Part shown: piece after piece, positions 1-8,627 of the stretch
How positions within the stretch are numbered: the first letter of the stretch is position 1
Layout of the letters: each line of letters begins with the position of its first letter
DNA from: Phenylobacterium aquaticum
GTDB lineage: Bacteria; Pseudomonadota; Alphaproteobacteria; Caulobacterales; Caulobacteraceae
NCBI RefSeq assembly: GCF_947378715.1
Contig: NZ_CANCLE010000001.1
Span: 1 to 64,000 of the forward strand
Length of the DNA: 64,000 nucleotides
Reading direction: 5' to 3'
Notes under the pieces: model-generated
Database searches by the model: none
What the model was told of the DNA's origin: nothing
Seen by the model: only the letters and a program-made list of their open reading frames with translations
Made by a program: the position numbers and the translations under genes

Positions 1-981
1 GCCGCCGGGGCGCCCGACCCGGTCATCACCATTCCGGTCGCGCCCCTGATGCACGCCACTGGCCAGTTCATCTCCATGGGCAGCCTGGTGGCGGGGTCGG
101 CCGTCGCCACCCTGGCCTCGCGCCGTTTCGATCCGGCCGGCCTGTTCGACGAGGTTGACCGGCTGAAGGCGTCTGGCCTGGTGATCGTCGGGCCGGCCTT
201 CGCCGCGCCCATGCTGGAGACCCTGGAGGCCCATCCCGGCCGCTGGACCCTGCCGTCCCTGCGCCGGATCGTGTCGTCGGGCGCCATGTGGGGGGCGGAG
301 AACAAGCAGGGCCTCCTGAAGCACCTGCCGCACATCATGCTGATCGACAGCCTGGGCTCGTCGGAGGCCCTGGGCCTGGCCGGCTCCACCTCCGGCGGCG
401 GGGCCACGGTCGGCACCGCCAAGTTCCTGGCCGGTCCCAATGCGGCGGTGTTCACCGAGGACGGCCGCCGGGTCGAGGCAGGGTCCGGTGAGCGCGGCCT
501 GGTGGCGGTCGGCGGCTACACCCCGGTCGGCTATTACAAGGATGAGGAAAAGTCGGCCAAGACCTTCCGCACCTTCGAGGGCCGCCGCTGGAGCGTGCCG
601 GGCGACTGGGCGACGCTGGAGACCGACGGCTCCATCACCCTGCTGGGCCGCGGCTCGCAGGTGATCAACACCGGCGGCGAGAAGGTCTTTCCGGAAGAGG
701 TCGAGGAGGCGCTGAAGCGTTTCCCCGGCGTCCGTGACGCCGCCGTGGTGGGGGTGCCTGACCCACGCTTCGGCGAGCGGATCTGCGCCGTGGTCGACTG
801 CGTGGACGGCGTGGCCCCGACCCTGGCCGAGCTGTCCGCCCACGTGAAGGCGCACCTGGCCGACTACAAGGCCCCGCGTGAGCTGGTCCTGGCCCCCGTG
901 GGTCGGGCGCCGAACGGCAAGCTGGACTACAAAGCCGTGCGGACCAAGGCCCTTGAGGTGCTGGGCGTGACCGCGACGTAA
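1..981 (+). CDS. Acyl-CoA synthetase (AMP-dependent ligase), C-terminal part
   Basis: This is the C-terminal ~326 residues of an ANL-superfamily acyl-CoA synthetase, which adenylates a carboxylic acid and transfers it to CoA in the cytoplasm. The frame is open from base 1, so the start and the P-loop-like AMP motif lie outside the window. Visible family features are the PLMHATGQ segment of the substrate pocket, the GDWA motif that contacts AMP ribose, the hinge/C-domain stretch INTGGEKVFPEEVEE, and the APNGKLDYK tail with the conserved catalytic lysine. The substrate cannot be told from this part; the sequence resembles fatty-acyl/aromatic acyl-CoA ligases rather than acetyl-CoA synthetase. 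Confidence 0.88.
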   Translation, partial: AAGAPDPVITIPVAPLMHATGQFISMGSLVAGSAVATLASRRFDPAGLFDEVDRLKASGLVIVGPAFAAPMLETLEAHPGRWTLPSLRRIVSSGAMWGAENKQGLLKHLPHIMLIDSLGSSEALGLAGSTSGGGATVGTAKFLAGPNAAVFTEDGRRVEAGSGERGLVAVGGYTPVGYYKDEEKSAKTFRTFEGRRWSVPGDWATLETDGSITLLGRGSQVINTGGEKVFPEEVEEALKRFPGVRDAAVVGVPDPRFGERICAVVDCVDGVAPTLAELSAHVKAHLADYKAPRELVLAPVGRAPNGKLDYKAVRTKALEVLGVTAT

Positions 982-1000
982 CAAAAAAGTAACGTGGCTT

Positions 1001-1032
1001 GGGGGCCGCAGGCCGGCATGGTCGCGGCCCCC
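1001..1032 (+). terminator. GC-rich hairpin after the acyl-CoA synthetase
   Basis: A perfect 9-bp stem GGGGGCCGC (1001-1009) / GCGGCCCCC (1024-1032) with a 14-nt loop lies 20 bases after the stop codon. There is no clear T tract, so this is a weak intrinsic terminator or a 3'-end stabilising hairpin. Confidence 0.45.
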
Positions 1033-1060
1033 AGCTTTCGTTCAAAGGCCCGATAATTCA

Positions 1061-3109
1061 ATGAAATCCTACTGGCTCGCCGGGGCGTCGCTCGCCCTCG
1101 TGCTCGCGGCCTCACCCGCGCTCGCCGCCGACGTTTCCGCCGCAGACCTCGCCAAGGCGCCGCGCCGGGGGGAATGGGGCTTCGACCTGGCCGGCCGTGA
1201 CCTGAGCGTGGCGCCCAGCCAGGACTTCTTCGACTACGCCAACGGGACCTATCTCAAGACCCTGGTGATTCCGGCGGACCGCACCAGCTATGGCTCGTTC
1301 GACGGGCTGCGAGAACTGTCGACCAACCGCATGCGCGCGGTGCTGGAGAAGGCCGCCGCCGACAAGGCCGCCACCGGCGACGAGGCCAAGATCGGCGCCC
1401 TCTATCGCAGCTTCATGGACGAGGCCGCCGTCAACGCCGCCGGCGCCAAGCCCCTGGCCGGTGAACTGGCCCTGATCCGCAAGGCCAAGAGCCGCAGCGA
1501 TATCGCCAGGATCATGGGCCAGCATCAGAGCGGCTTCGGTGGCTCGGTGTTCGGCGCGGCGGTCTATGACGACGCCAAGGACCCGTTGCGCTACACCGTC
1601 TATCTCGGCCAGGGCGGCCTCGGCCTGCCGGACCGCGACTACTATCTGGACCCCAAGTTCGCGCCCCAGAAGGCCAAGTATGAGGCCTATGTCGCCAAGA
1701 TCCTGACGCTGTCGGGTTGGGAACATCCGCAGACCCACGCCAAGGCGATCGTGGCGCTGGAGACCGAGATCGCCAAGGTCTCCTGGACCAGGATCGACCA
1801 GCGCGACGACACCCGGACCTATAACCCCTATCCCACGGCCAAGCTCGCGACCCTGGCGCCAGGCTTCGACTGGACCGCCTTCCTGGCCGGCGCCGAGCTG
1901 TCAGGCGCCAAGAAGGTGGTGGTCGCCGAGAACACCGCCTTCCCGAAGATCGCGGCGATCTACGCCAAGACCCCGATGGAGACCCTGAAGGCCTGGACCG
2001 CCTTTGGCCTGGCCGACCAGGCCGCGCCCTACCTCTCCAAGGACTTCGACGACGCCCACTTCGACTTCCGGGACAAGACCCTGGCGGGCCAACTCGAGCC
2101 CAAGCCCCGCTGGAAGCGTGGCGTGGCCCTGGTCGACGGATCGATCGGCGAGGCCCTGGGCCGGCTCTATGTCCAGACCTACTTCCCGGCGGACTCCAAG
2201 ACCCGGATGGAAGGACTGGTGGGCGACATCCTGACCGCCATGAAAGGCCGCATCCAGCGGCTGACCTGGATGGGCGACGCGACCAAGGCCAAGGCGTTGG
2301 AGAAGCTGTCGAAGTTCAGCGTGATGATCGCCTATCCCGACGCCTGGCGGGATTATTCGGCCCTGACCGTCAAGGCCGGCGACCTCTATGGCGATGTCCA
2401 GCGGGCCAACCGCTTTGAATGGGCGCGAACCGTCAAGCGCATGAATGGCCCGGTCGATCGCAAGGAATGGGGCATGACGCCCCCCACGGTGAACGCCTAC
2501 TATTCGCCGATCAAGAACGGCATCGTGTTCCCGGCCGCCATACTGCAGCCGCCGTTCTTCGATCGCGACGGCGACATGGCGGTCAATTATGGCGCCATCG
2601 GCGGCACCATCGGCCACGAGATCACCCATGGCTTCGATGACCAGGGCCGACATTTCGACGGCGATGGCCGGCTGACCGAGTGGTGGACCCCGGAAGACGC
2701 CGCCAAGTTCGAGGTCCAGGCCGCCAAGCTCGGCGCGCAATATTCAGCGATCGAGATCCTGCCGGGCGCCCACATCCAGGGCGGTCTGACCATGGGCGAG
2801 AACATCGCCGACCTGGGCGGTCTCCTGCTGGCGCTCGACGCCTATCACGTCTCGCTGCACGGCCAGCCAGCCCCGGTGATCGATGGCCTGACCGGCGACC
2901 AGCGGGTGTTCCTGGGCTGGGCCCAGGTGTGGCGCTCCAAGCTGCGCGACGACCGCCAGCGCCAGTTGCTGGTCTCCGACCCCCACGCCCCGGTCCGGGC
3001 GCGGGTGGATGTGCCGACCCGCAATATCGACGCCTTCTATGACGCCTTCGGCGTGAAGCCGGGCGACGGCATGTACATCGCCCCGGAGAACCGGGTCCGC
3101 ATCTGGTAG
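1061..3109 (+). CDS. Secreted M13 family zinc metallopeptidase (neprilysin/PepO-like)
   Basis: A 682-residue endopeptidase with a cleavable signal peptide (residues 1-22, ending ASPALAA), so it acts in the periplasm or outside the cell. An N-terminal M13 domain (about 45-420) is followed by the catalytic M13 domain. The zinc site is HEITH at 519-523, and the third ligand is Glu580 in ENIADLGG, both textbook for gluzincins of family M13. The usual NAYY substrate-binding motif is present as VNAYYSP near residue 480. Length is normal for bacterial PepO-type enzymes. It stands alone between two unrelated genes, and its natural peptide substrates are unknown. Confidence 0.93.
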   Translation: MKSYWLAGASLALVLAASPALAADVSAADLAKAPRRGEWGFDLAGRDLSVAPSQDFFDYANGTYLKTLVIPADRTSYGSFDGLRELSTNRMRAVLEKAAADKAATGDEAKIGALYRSFMDEAAVNAAGAKPLAGELALIRKAKSRSDIARIMGQHQSGFGGSVFGAAVYDDAKDPLRYTVYLGQGGLGLPDRDYYLDPKFAPQKAKYEAYVAKILTLSGWEHPQTHAKAIVALETEIAKVSWTRIDQRDDTRTYNPYPTAKLATLAPGFDWTAFLAGAELSGAKKVVVAENTAFPKIAAIYAKTPMETLKAWTAFGLADQAAPYLSKDFDDAHFDFRDKTLAGQLEPKPRWKRGVALVDGSIGEALGRLYVQTYFPADSKTRMEGLVGDILTAMKGRIQRLTWMGDATKAKALEKLSKFSVMIAYPDAWRDYSALTVKAGDLYGDVQRANRFEWARTVKRMNGPVDRKEWGMTPPTVNAYYSPIKNGIVFPAAILQPPFFDRDGDMAVNYGAIGGTIGHEITHGFDDQGRHFDGDGRLTEWWTPEDAAKFEVQAAKLGAQYSAIEILPGAHIQGGLTMGENIADLGGLLLALDAYHVSLHGQPAPVIDGLTGDQRVFLGWAQVWRSKLRDDRQRQLLVSDPHAPVRARVDVPTRNIDAFYDAFGVKPGDGMYIAPENRVRIW

Positions 3110-3151
3110 CGAGACTCAGGGGGCGGCGCCGACAGGCCCGCCCCACTCCTT

Positions 3152-4360
3152 CTACAGGTGCGAGGCCGCCATGGCCTTGGCGGCCCACAGGCCGGTGGCG
3201 AAACAGGCCTGCAGCAGATAGCCGCCGGTCGGCGCCTCCCAGTCCAGCATCTCGCCCGCCGCCCAGACGCCGGGCCGGGCCTTGAGCATCAGCCCTTCGT
3301 CCACAGCGTCGCGGCTGATCCCGCCGGCGCTGGAGATGGCCCGGTCCAGGGGACGGGCGGCGGTGACCCGGATCGGCACGGCCTTGACCGCCGCCGCCAG
3401 GCGCTCCGGCGTCAGGCCCGGGCCGTGGCCCTCGCGAACCAGATTGATCGCCGCCGGGGTCAGCTTCAGGGCCTTGCGCAACAGCTCGGTGGTCGACAAG
3501 CTCGGTCGCGCCTGGGCCAGGCGATCGGTGATGCCGCCGCGCGACAGGTCAGGGCGCAGATCGATCTCCAGGGTCTGTGGGCCGTCGGCGGCGATGGCGT
3601 CGCGCAGGGCGCCGGACAGGGCGTAGACCGCCCCACCCTCCAGCCCATAGGCGGTGACCATCGCGTCGCCGCGGGCCGCCTGGCCGCGATGGGAAAGCGC
3701 GACGGCCTTCAGGGGCTGGCCGGCGAAGCGGTCTCGAAAGATGGGGCTCCAGTCGACCTCGAAGCCGCAATTGGCCGGCTTCAGTGGCGAGACGGCGACA
3801 CCGGCCTCGGTGAGCACCTGCGTCCAGCCGCCGTCCGAGCCAAGCCGTGGCCAACTCGCCCCGCCGAGCGCCAGGAGGGTGGCGTCGGGCCGAACTGTCT
3901 CGGTCGCCCCCTCGACATCGGCGAACACCAGGTCGCCCGCCGGCGTCCAGCCCCGCCATTCCGAGCGGGTTCGAATCTCGACGCCCAACTCGGACAGCCG
4001 GATCAGCCAGGCGCGCAGCAGGGGCGAGGCCTTCATGGCCTTGGGAAACACGCGGCCACTGGGGCCGGTGAAGGTTTGCTGGCCCAGGCCCTCAGCCCAG
4101 CGGGTCAGGTCGGCGGCTGAGAAGGCCCTCAGCATCGGGGCGAGCCACGGTGAGGCCGCGCCATAGCGCGCGAGGAAGGGATCCGCCGGTTCGGAATGGG
4201 TGAGGTTGAGCCCTCCCCGCCCGGCCATCAGCAGCTTGCGTCCGACGCTGGGCATGCGGTCATGGACCGTGACCCGCCATCCGGCCTGGGCCAGGTGCTC
4301 GGCGGCGATCAGGCCTGCGGGGCCGGCGCCGATGACGACGAGATGGGGGGCTTGGGTCAT
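3152..4360 (-). CDS. FAD-dependent flavoprotein of the YhiN/HI0933 (TIGR03862) family
   Basis: A 402-residue cytosolic flavoprotein. A Rossmann dinucleotide-binding motif GAGPAGLIAAEHLA sits at residues 11-24, followed by the family-specific GRKLLMAGRGGLNLTHSE stretch (about 41-58). It ends with the conserved WAAGEMLDWEAPTGGYLLQ region, which closes the FAD site. This family is widespread, but its reaction is not established; it is usually named a putative NAD(P)/FAD-dependent oxidoreductase. The start has no good Shine-Dalgarno sequence. Its upstream region carries a symmetric inverted repeat at 4427-4446 that could be an operator. Confidence 0.85.
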   Translation of the reverse strand: MTQAPHLVVIGAGPAGLIAAEHLAQAGWRVTVHDRMPSVGRKLLMAGRGGLNLTHSEPADPFLARYGAASPWLAPMLRAFSAADLTRWAEGLGQQTFTGPSGRVFPKAMKASPLLRAWLIRLSELGVEIRTRSEWRGWTPAGDLVFADVEGATETVRPDATLLALGGASWPRLGSDGGWTQVLTEAGVAVSPLKPANCGFEVDWSPIFRDRFAGQPLKAVALSHRGQAARGDAMVTAYGLEGGAVYALSGALRDAIAADGPQTLEIDLRPDLSRGGITDRLAQARPSLSTTELLRKALKLTPAAINLVREGHGPGLTPERLAAAVKAVPIRVTAARPLDRAISSAGGISRDAVDEGLMLKARPGVWAAGEMLDWEAPTGGYLLQACFATGLWAAKAMAASHL

Positions 4361-4426
4361 GGGAGGGTCTGTCGCTGCGCGGAGCGCCCTGTAGCACGGG
4401 CTGCGTCGCCGAGGGCGAGGGGATTA

Positions 4427-4446
4427 TTTTGACTCATATGTCAAAA
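4427..4446. promoter_or_regulatory. Inverted repeat TTTTGAC-N6-GTCAAAA, copy 1
   Basis: Perfect 7-bp arms separated by six bases (TCATAT). It lies 67-86 bases upstream of the flavoprotein start codon, a normal place for an operator. A second copy with the same arms and spacer length lies 276 bp away. The binding protein is unknown. Confidence 0.5.
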
Positions 4447-4452
4447 ATGATC

Positions 4453-4507
4453 GCGGGCAAAAATTTGGCCCGCTGCGGGGGATAATCGCAACGGGCCATA
4501 TTTTTTT
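4453..4507 (+). terminator. Terminator-like hairpin with a competing upstream stem
   Basis: On the plus strand GGCCCG (4467-4472) pairs with CGGGCC (4492-4497) and is followed by ATA and seven T (4501-4507), which resembles an intrinsic terminator. The same left arm is also used by a stem GCGGGC (4453-4458)/GCCCGC (4468-4473), which would exclude the first. That gives an attenuator-like layout, but no plus-strand gene follows it, so a short RNA or part of a mobile element is equally likely. Confidence 0.35.
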
Positions 4508-4702
4508 GAGCTGTCGCTCTTATTAAGCGGGCGTTTCCTCCCCGAAACGCCGGAGACTGAAGGACTTAGAAGCCGTCATGTCTCTCGCAAGACAGACAAA
4601 ACGGCAATTTCTGGTTCGAGTCAATGCACCCATTTCGACCATTCGGCCGAAAATGGATCAGATTTCCGCGATCAGGCGATTTAGCGCCTCTCAGGGGAAT
4701 AT

Positions 4703-4722
4703 TTTTGACGAATACGTCAAAA
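4703..4722. promoter_or_regulatory. Inverted repeat TTTTGAC-N6-GTCAAAA, copy 2
   Basis: Same arms and spacer length as copy 1 (spacer GAATAC). It overlaps the stop codon of hisG (4717-4719). Its position at a gene end fits the edge of an inserted element better than an operator for hisG. Confidence 0.45.
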
Positions 4723-5670
4723 TTTACCCAGCCGATTGCGCAGGGCCTCGAACGGCGCGCAGCGGGTTTCGAACACGAAATCGGGCCGTGAGGCGGTCAC
4801 CGGTCCTCGACCCGCCGCCGTCAGCAGGCCGGCGGCGCGGGCCACGCCCTCCACCGGGGTCAGCAGGCCATTGGGCCGGGGGATCGACCCGGCCGCCACC
4901 AGGTCTTCGACCAGGGCCTCGTCGCCATCCTGAGCCGGCCAGACCAGGGTGGCGCTCTCATGGGCGGTGGCCCTGGCCTCGATGATCCGCAACAACCCCT
5001 CGGCCGCAGCCAGCTGGTCCTCGGACCAGTCGGCGCGCAGGGCGGCCGTCAGTTGCGCCTGGCTCTTCAGGATCACTCCGTCGGAGAGGATCTTCAGACC
5101 ATTGGCGGTCAGGGTCGCGCCGGTGGTGGTGATGTCGACGATCAGCTCCGCGGCCCCGGCCGCCGGCGCCCCTTCGGTCGCCCCGCCGGACTCGGCGATT
5201 CGGTAGTCGGCGACACCATGGCGGGCGAAGAAGGCCCGGGTCTGGACCAGGTACTTGGTCGCCACCCGCATGCGCCGGCCATTGCGCGCCAGGAGATCAT
5301 GGGCGACCTCCTCCAGGTCGGCCATGGTGTCGACGTCGATCCAACTCTTAGGCACGGCGACCACCAGATCGGCGCGACCGAAGCCCAGGGCGCGCAGCAG
5401 CAAGGCGCGATCCTCCAGCGCTCCGCCGCGCTCCCGCAGCAGGTCCTCGCCGGTGATCCCCAGATGCACTTCGCCCGCGTCGATCGCCTCGGCGATATCG
5501 CCGGCCGAGAGCAGGCGCACCTGCACCCCGCCGACACCTTTCAGTTCGGCCATGTAGCCCCGGGCGCCGCCGGCGATGGAGAGCTTGAGGCCGCAATCCG
5601 CCAGCCATTCCTCGACCTGCTCTTTCAGCCGGCCCTTGGAGGGGACGGCGATGATCAGGGGTTCGCTCAT
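4717..5670 (-). CDS. hisG: ATP phosphoribosyltransferase catalytic subunit
   Basis: HisG catalyses the first committed step of histidine synthesis, condensing ATP with PRPP. The N-terminus (PLIIAVPSKGRLKEQVEEWL) and the following ITGEDLLRERGG region match the family. The sequence TTTGATLTANGLKIL (about 191-205) fits the PRPP-binding loop. It is 317 residues from the start at 5670. I chose that start because it overlaps the hisZ stop in an ATGA arrangement, although a longer reading frame runs upstream. With a hisZ partner next to it, the enzyme should be a HisG-HisZ hetero-octamer. The stop codon lies inside an inverted repeat. Confidence 0.93.
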   Translation of the reverse strand: MSEPLIIAVPSKGRLKEQVEEWLADCGLKLSIAGGARGYMAELKGVGGVQVRLLSAGDIAEAIDAGEVHLGITGEDLLRERGGALEDRALLLRALGFGRADLVVAVPKSWIDVDTMADLEEVAHDLLARNGRRMRVATKYLVQTRAFFARHGVADYRIAESGGATEGAPAAGAAELIVDITTTGATLTANGLKILSDGVILKSQAQLTAALRADWSEDQLAAAEGLLRIIEARATAHESATLVWPAQDGDEALVEDLVAAGSIPRPNGLLTPVEGVARAAGLLTAAGRGPVTASRPDFVFETRCAPFEALRNRLGKF

Positions 5671-6812
5671 CGGGCGTCCTCCGCCAGGGCCCACAGGGGA
5701 CGCAAGGTGCAGCCAACGGCCTGGGCCTGGGCTGGGCCGCCCAGCCGCACGGGTAGGCCGTCATAGCGACCGCCAACGGCGATCGGGCGATCGGGGCCCA
5801 GGCCCTGGGCGCGAATCTCGAAGGTCAGGCCGTCGTAATAGTCAAAGGCATGGCCGAGCGCGGTGGCGAAGCGGGCGTGGGCGATGGGCGCCCCGGCCTC
5901 GGACAGATGCGACAGCCGCCGGGTCCAGACCTGCAGGGCCTGCTTCAGGGCCTTGGACTTCGGCCCGGCCAGGGCCGCGACGGCGGCCAGCGCGTCCGCA
6001 GGCTCGGCCTCGATGGCCAGGAAGCGGCGCAGCGCCTCGGCCTGGTCGAGGGTCAGGGCCGGCGCTCGCTGGGCTTCGGCGCGGCGGACCAGACGCTGGG
6101 CGATCTCGGCGGGGCCTCGGCCGCCCACAGGCTCGACCCCAGCCAGCGCCCAGACCTCTTCCAGCATGCGGCCAGCCTCGACCGGACTGAGCGCCGCCAG
6201 CACCCCGGCGAGACCGCCCGGATCGGAGCCCTGGTCGTTGGCCGGCTGACCGGCGCGGGCCAGTTCGGCCTGCAGCAGCCGAGGTCGCGCCGCCGCGCGC
6301 TTCAGCCGCGCGCCCAGGCTGGGGCTCAGGTCCAGGCCATCGATAAAGGCCGCGAACAGGGCCACGTCGCCCAGCCACAGCGACAGGTCCTTGCGCCCGC
6401 CGGCCTCGGCCGCCCGCCAGGCGATGGCGACGATCTCGGCGTCGGCCGCCGGGGCGGCGGCCTCGCCAGCGTCAAAGCGCTCCAGGCCGATCTGCAGGAA
6501 CTCCTCGGCCAGATCAGGACTGTCGGGCGCGGCGCGGAACACCTTGCCCTCATAGACATAACGGCCCGACGCGGCGCCACGATCCAGGTGCAGGCGCGCG
6601 ACCGGCACGGTGAAGTCGGGACGCAGACAGGTCTCCGCTCCCCCCTCCGCCTGGACCACGAACAGTCGGGCGCGCAGGGCCTCGCCCGCCAGGTCGAGCA
6701 GCAGACCCAGCGGCTGCAGCAGCGGGGCGTCGACCGCCTCGGCCCCCGCCGCCAGGAACGGCGCGCGGATGGCGGCCAGCTTTTCAGGGGGAATGGCGGG
6801 CTCGGCGCGCAT
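5667..6812 (-). CDS. hisZ: ATP phosphoribosyltransferase regulatory subunit
   Basis: HisZ is a catalytically inactive histidyl-tRNA-synthetase paralogue that binds HisG and transmits histidine feedback inhibition. The 381-residue product has the class II synthetase-like fold signatures: LRPDFTVPVARLHL (motif 2 region), YVYEGKVFR, and the C-terminal IAVGGRYDGLPVRLGG. It lacks the HisS anticodon-binding domain. The gene sits between hisS and hisG, overlapping hisG by four bases and six bases from hisS, so all three are probably one transcript. Confidence 0.9.
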   Translation of the reverse strand: MRAEPAIPPEKLAAIRAPFLAAGAEAVDAPLLQPLGLLLDLAGEALRARLFVVQAEGGAETCLRPDFTVPVARLHLDRGAASGRYVYEGKVFRAAPDSPDLAEEFLQIGLERFDAGEAAAPAADAEIVAIAWRAAEAGGRKDLSLWLGDVALFAAFIDGLDLSPSLGARLKRAAARPRLLQAELARAGQPANDQGSDPGGLAGVLAALSPVEAGRMLEEVWALAGVEPVGGRGPAEIAQRLVRRAEAQRAPALTLDQAEALRRFLAIEAEPADALAAVAALAGPKSKALKQALQVWTRRLSHLSEAGAPIAHARFATALGHAFDYYDGLTFEIRAQGLGPDRPIAVGGRYDGLPVRLGGPAQAQAVGCTLRPLWALAEDAR

Positions 6813-6818
6813 GGCGGG

Positions 6819-8288
6819 TCAGGCCTCCAGGATCCGGCGCAGCGCCGGGATCAGCTCGGCGCGGGGAATGGTCTGCTGGCCAGGCCGCTCGGTGCGCCAG
6901 GCGGCGTTGTCGGTGACGCCGGCCGAAAGCGCGCGACCCAGGTCCAGATCCTTCACCGTCACCGTCCCCGCCGCGATCTCGTCACCGCCCAGTATGACGG
7001 CGGCCGGTGACAATCGTCTGTCGGCGTATTTCATCTGGGGCCGCATTCCAGAGGCGCCCAGATAGACCTCGGCGGCGATGCCGGCCGCGCGCAGTTCGCT
7101 GACCAGCTGGAAATAGGCGCCCATGTCGTCGGGGCTGAAGGCGATCACCACCACCGGCCCGCGCGCCGCGCCGCCCAGGTCGCGACCGGCCGCGCGCAGG
7201 GCCGAGGCCAGACGCGAAACCCCGAAGGAAAAGCCGGTGGCCGGCGTCCGCTCACCGGTGAACCTCGCCACCAGGTCGTCATAGCGCCCGCCCCCGCCGA
7301 CCGAGCCGAACCGCACGGGCTCGCCCTTCTCGTCGGTGGTGTCCAGCAGGAGCTCGGCCTCGAAGACCGCGCCGGTATAATATTCCAGGCCACGCACCAC
7401 CGACGGGTCAAAGGCCGCCTTGTCCGCGCCGACCCCCAGGCCGTTAAGCGCCCGATCGATCCGCGAAAGTTCCTCAAGCCCTTCGTCGCCCTCGGCCGAA
7501 CCGCCGATCACCCGGGCGATGGCGTCCAGGGTCTCGCTACGGCCGCCAGCCACGCCGGCGGCGGTGAAGGCCAGCACGGCCTGGGCCGACCTGGCGTCCA
7601 GGCCCGCGCCCTTGGTGAAGGCGCCGCTCTCGTCCTTGCGGCCTTCGCCCAGCAGCAGGCGCACCCCGTCCGGCCCCAGGCGGTCGAGCTTGTCGACGGC
7701 GCGCAGCACGGCGAGCTTCTGGCCCTCGGTGGTCACGCCGGCCGTGGCCAGCAGGCCGTTCAGCAGCTTGCGGTTATTGATCTTCAGCACATAGGACCCG
7801 GTCGCCAGGCCAGCCGCGCCCAGCCCCTCGGCGGCCATGGCGATGATCTCGGCGTCCGCCTCGGGGCGGGCAGAGCCCACCGTGTCGGCGTCGCACTGGA
7901 CGAACTCGCGATAACGGCCGGGACCCGGCTTCTCATTGCGCCAGACCGGCCCGAAGGCGTAGCGGCGGAACGGCTTGGGCAGGGCGTCCCAGTTCTGGGC
8001 CACGAAGCGGGCGAGCGGCGCGGTGAGATCGTAGCGCAGCGCCATCCACTGCTCGTCGTCGTCCTGCAGGGCGAAGACCCCCTCATTGGGACGGTCGGCG
8101 TCGGGCAGGAACTTACCGAGCGCATCGGCATATTCGAAAGCCCCGGTGTCCAGGGCCTCGAAGCCATAGCGCTCATAGACGGCGGAGACCCGGGTGAGGA
8201 TCTCGCGCTCGGCGGCCAGGTCGCGGGCGCGGCGGTCGATGAAGCCGCGGGGGGCGCGGGCTTCGGGGCGTTGGGAAGCGTCGGACAT
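6819..8288 (-). CDS. hisS: Histidyl-tRNA synthetase
   Basis: HisS charges tRNA-His in the cytoplasm. Motif 2 appears as ALRYDLTAPLARFVAQN, with the conserved FRRYAFGPVWRNEKPGPGRYREFVQCD that follows it. The histidine-binding signature VVRGLEYYTGAVFEAE and motif 3 (GGRYDDLVARFTGERTPATGFSFGVSRLA) are present, and a C-terminal anticodon-binding domain closes the protein. I chose the ATG at 8288 (489 residues) because upstream residues have no family similarity. It is the first gene of the hisS-hisZ-hisG set. Confidence 0.93.
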   Translation of the reverse strand: MSDASQRPEARAPRGFIDRRARDLAAEREILTRVSAVYERYGFEALDTGAFEYADALGKFLPDADRPNEGVFALQDDDEQWMALRYDLTAPLARFVAQNWDALPKPFRRYAFGPVWRNEKPGPGRYREFVQCDADTVGSARPEADAEIIAMAAEGLGAAGLATGSYVLKINNRKLLNGLLATAGVTTEGQKLAVLRAVDKLDRLGPDGVRLLLGEGRKDESGAFTKGAGLDARSAQAVLAFTAAGVAGGRSETLDAIARVIGGSAEGDEGLEELSRIDRALNGLGVGADKAAFDPSVVRGLEYYTGAVFEAELLLDTTDEKGEPVRFGSVGGGGRYDDLVARFTGERTPATGFSFGVSRLASALRAAGRDLGGAARGPVVVIAFSPDDMGAYFQLVSELRAAGIAAEVYLGASGMRPQMKYADRRLSPAAVILGGDEIAAGTVTVKDLDLGRALSAGVTDNAAWRTERPGQQTIPRAELIPALRRILEA

Positions 8289-8627
8289 GGCGGAGCGCTT
8301 AAGGCTTGGCGGCGCGCGCGGCAAGGCGCGGGGCGGGTTGGCGGAGGTTCTGGAAGATCATCGTCGTCGTCCCTTCTAGTCTGGGTCTCGACGGACGGGG
8401 TGGCTGACCTCAGCGAGCCCCATCCGCTTTCGCGGGGCTCGCGCCGGGTTCGTGCTTAAGCCGAACGACCCCGACCGATCCCGCGCAGCGAGGTCGGATG
8501 GTGGAGGCCGTGGGGGTGGGCGAACCGGATCATGCGGCGATCCCCTTAGCCCAAGGGTCTCGGAAAGGCGAGTCGCACCAACAGATGCGAATTGATCGCA
8601 AGGGGCTGGACAGGGTCGAAGTCTGTG
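8289..8627. other. Intergenic leader region upstream of hisS
   Basis: No convincing gene is visible. It holds a 9-bp inverted repeat GCGAGCCCC (8413-8421)/GGGGCTCGC (8434-8442). I looked on the minus strand for a histidine-rich leader peptide before hisS and found none. The region should contain the hisS promoter, but I cannot point to it. Confidence 0.4.

Larger units (their letters stand above)
4361..4716. other. AT-richer gene-free segment with two matching inverted repeats
   Basis: This 356-bp gap lies upstream of the flavoprotein gene and downstream of hisG. It is visibly richer in A/T than its surroundings and no convincing gene is visible. It is bounded by two copies of TTTTGAC-N6-GTCAAAA (4427-4446 and 4703-4722). 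It also holds overlapping alternative hairpins around 4453-4507 and an 8-bp hairpin GGCGTTTC/GAAACGCC (4530-4537/4544-4551). The ends, read inward, match as imperfect ~22-bp terminal inverted repeats, so a small non-autonomous mobile element (MITE) is one explanation. A pair of operators is another. Confidence 0.5.

Noticed and set aside
4611..4632. TGGTTCGAGTCAATGCACCCA-like tRNA T-arm and acceptor end
   Set aside because: The T-loop consensus is present, but no T stem, anticodon arm or acceptor stem can be folded around it.
4578..4985. Open frame in the AT-rich island running into hisG antisense
   Set aside because: The second half is antisense to hisG and Arg/Pro-rich; the first half has no recognisable domain or good ribosome binding site.
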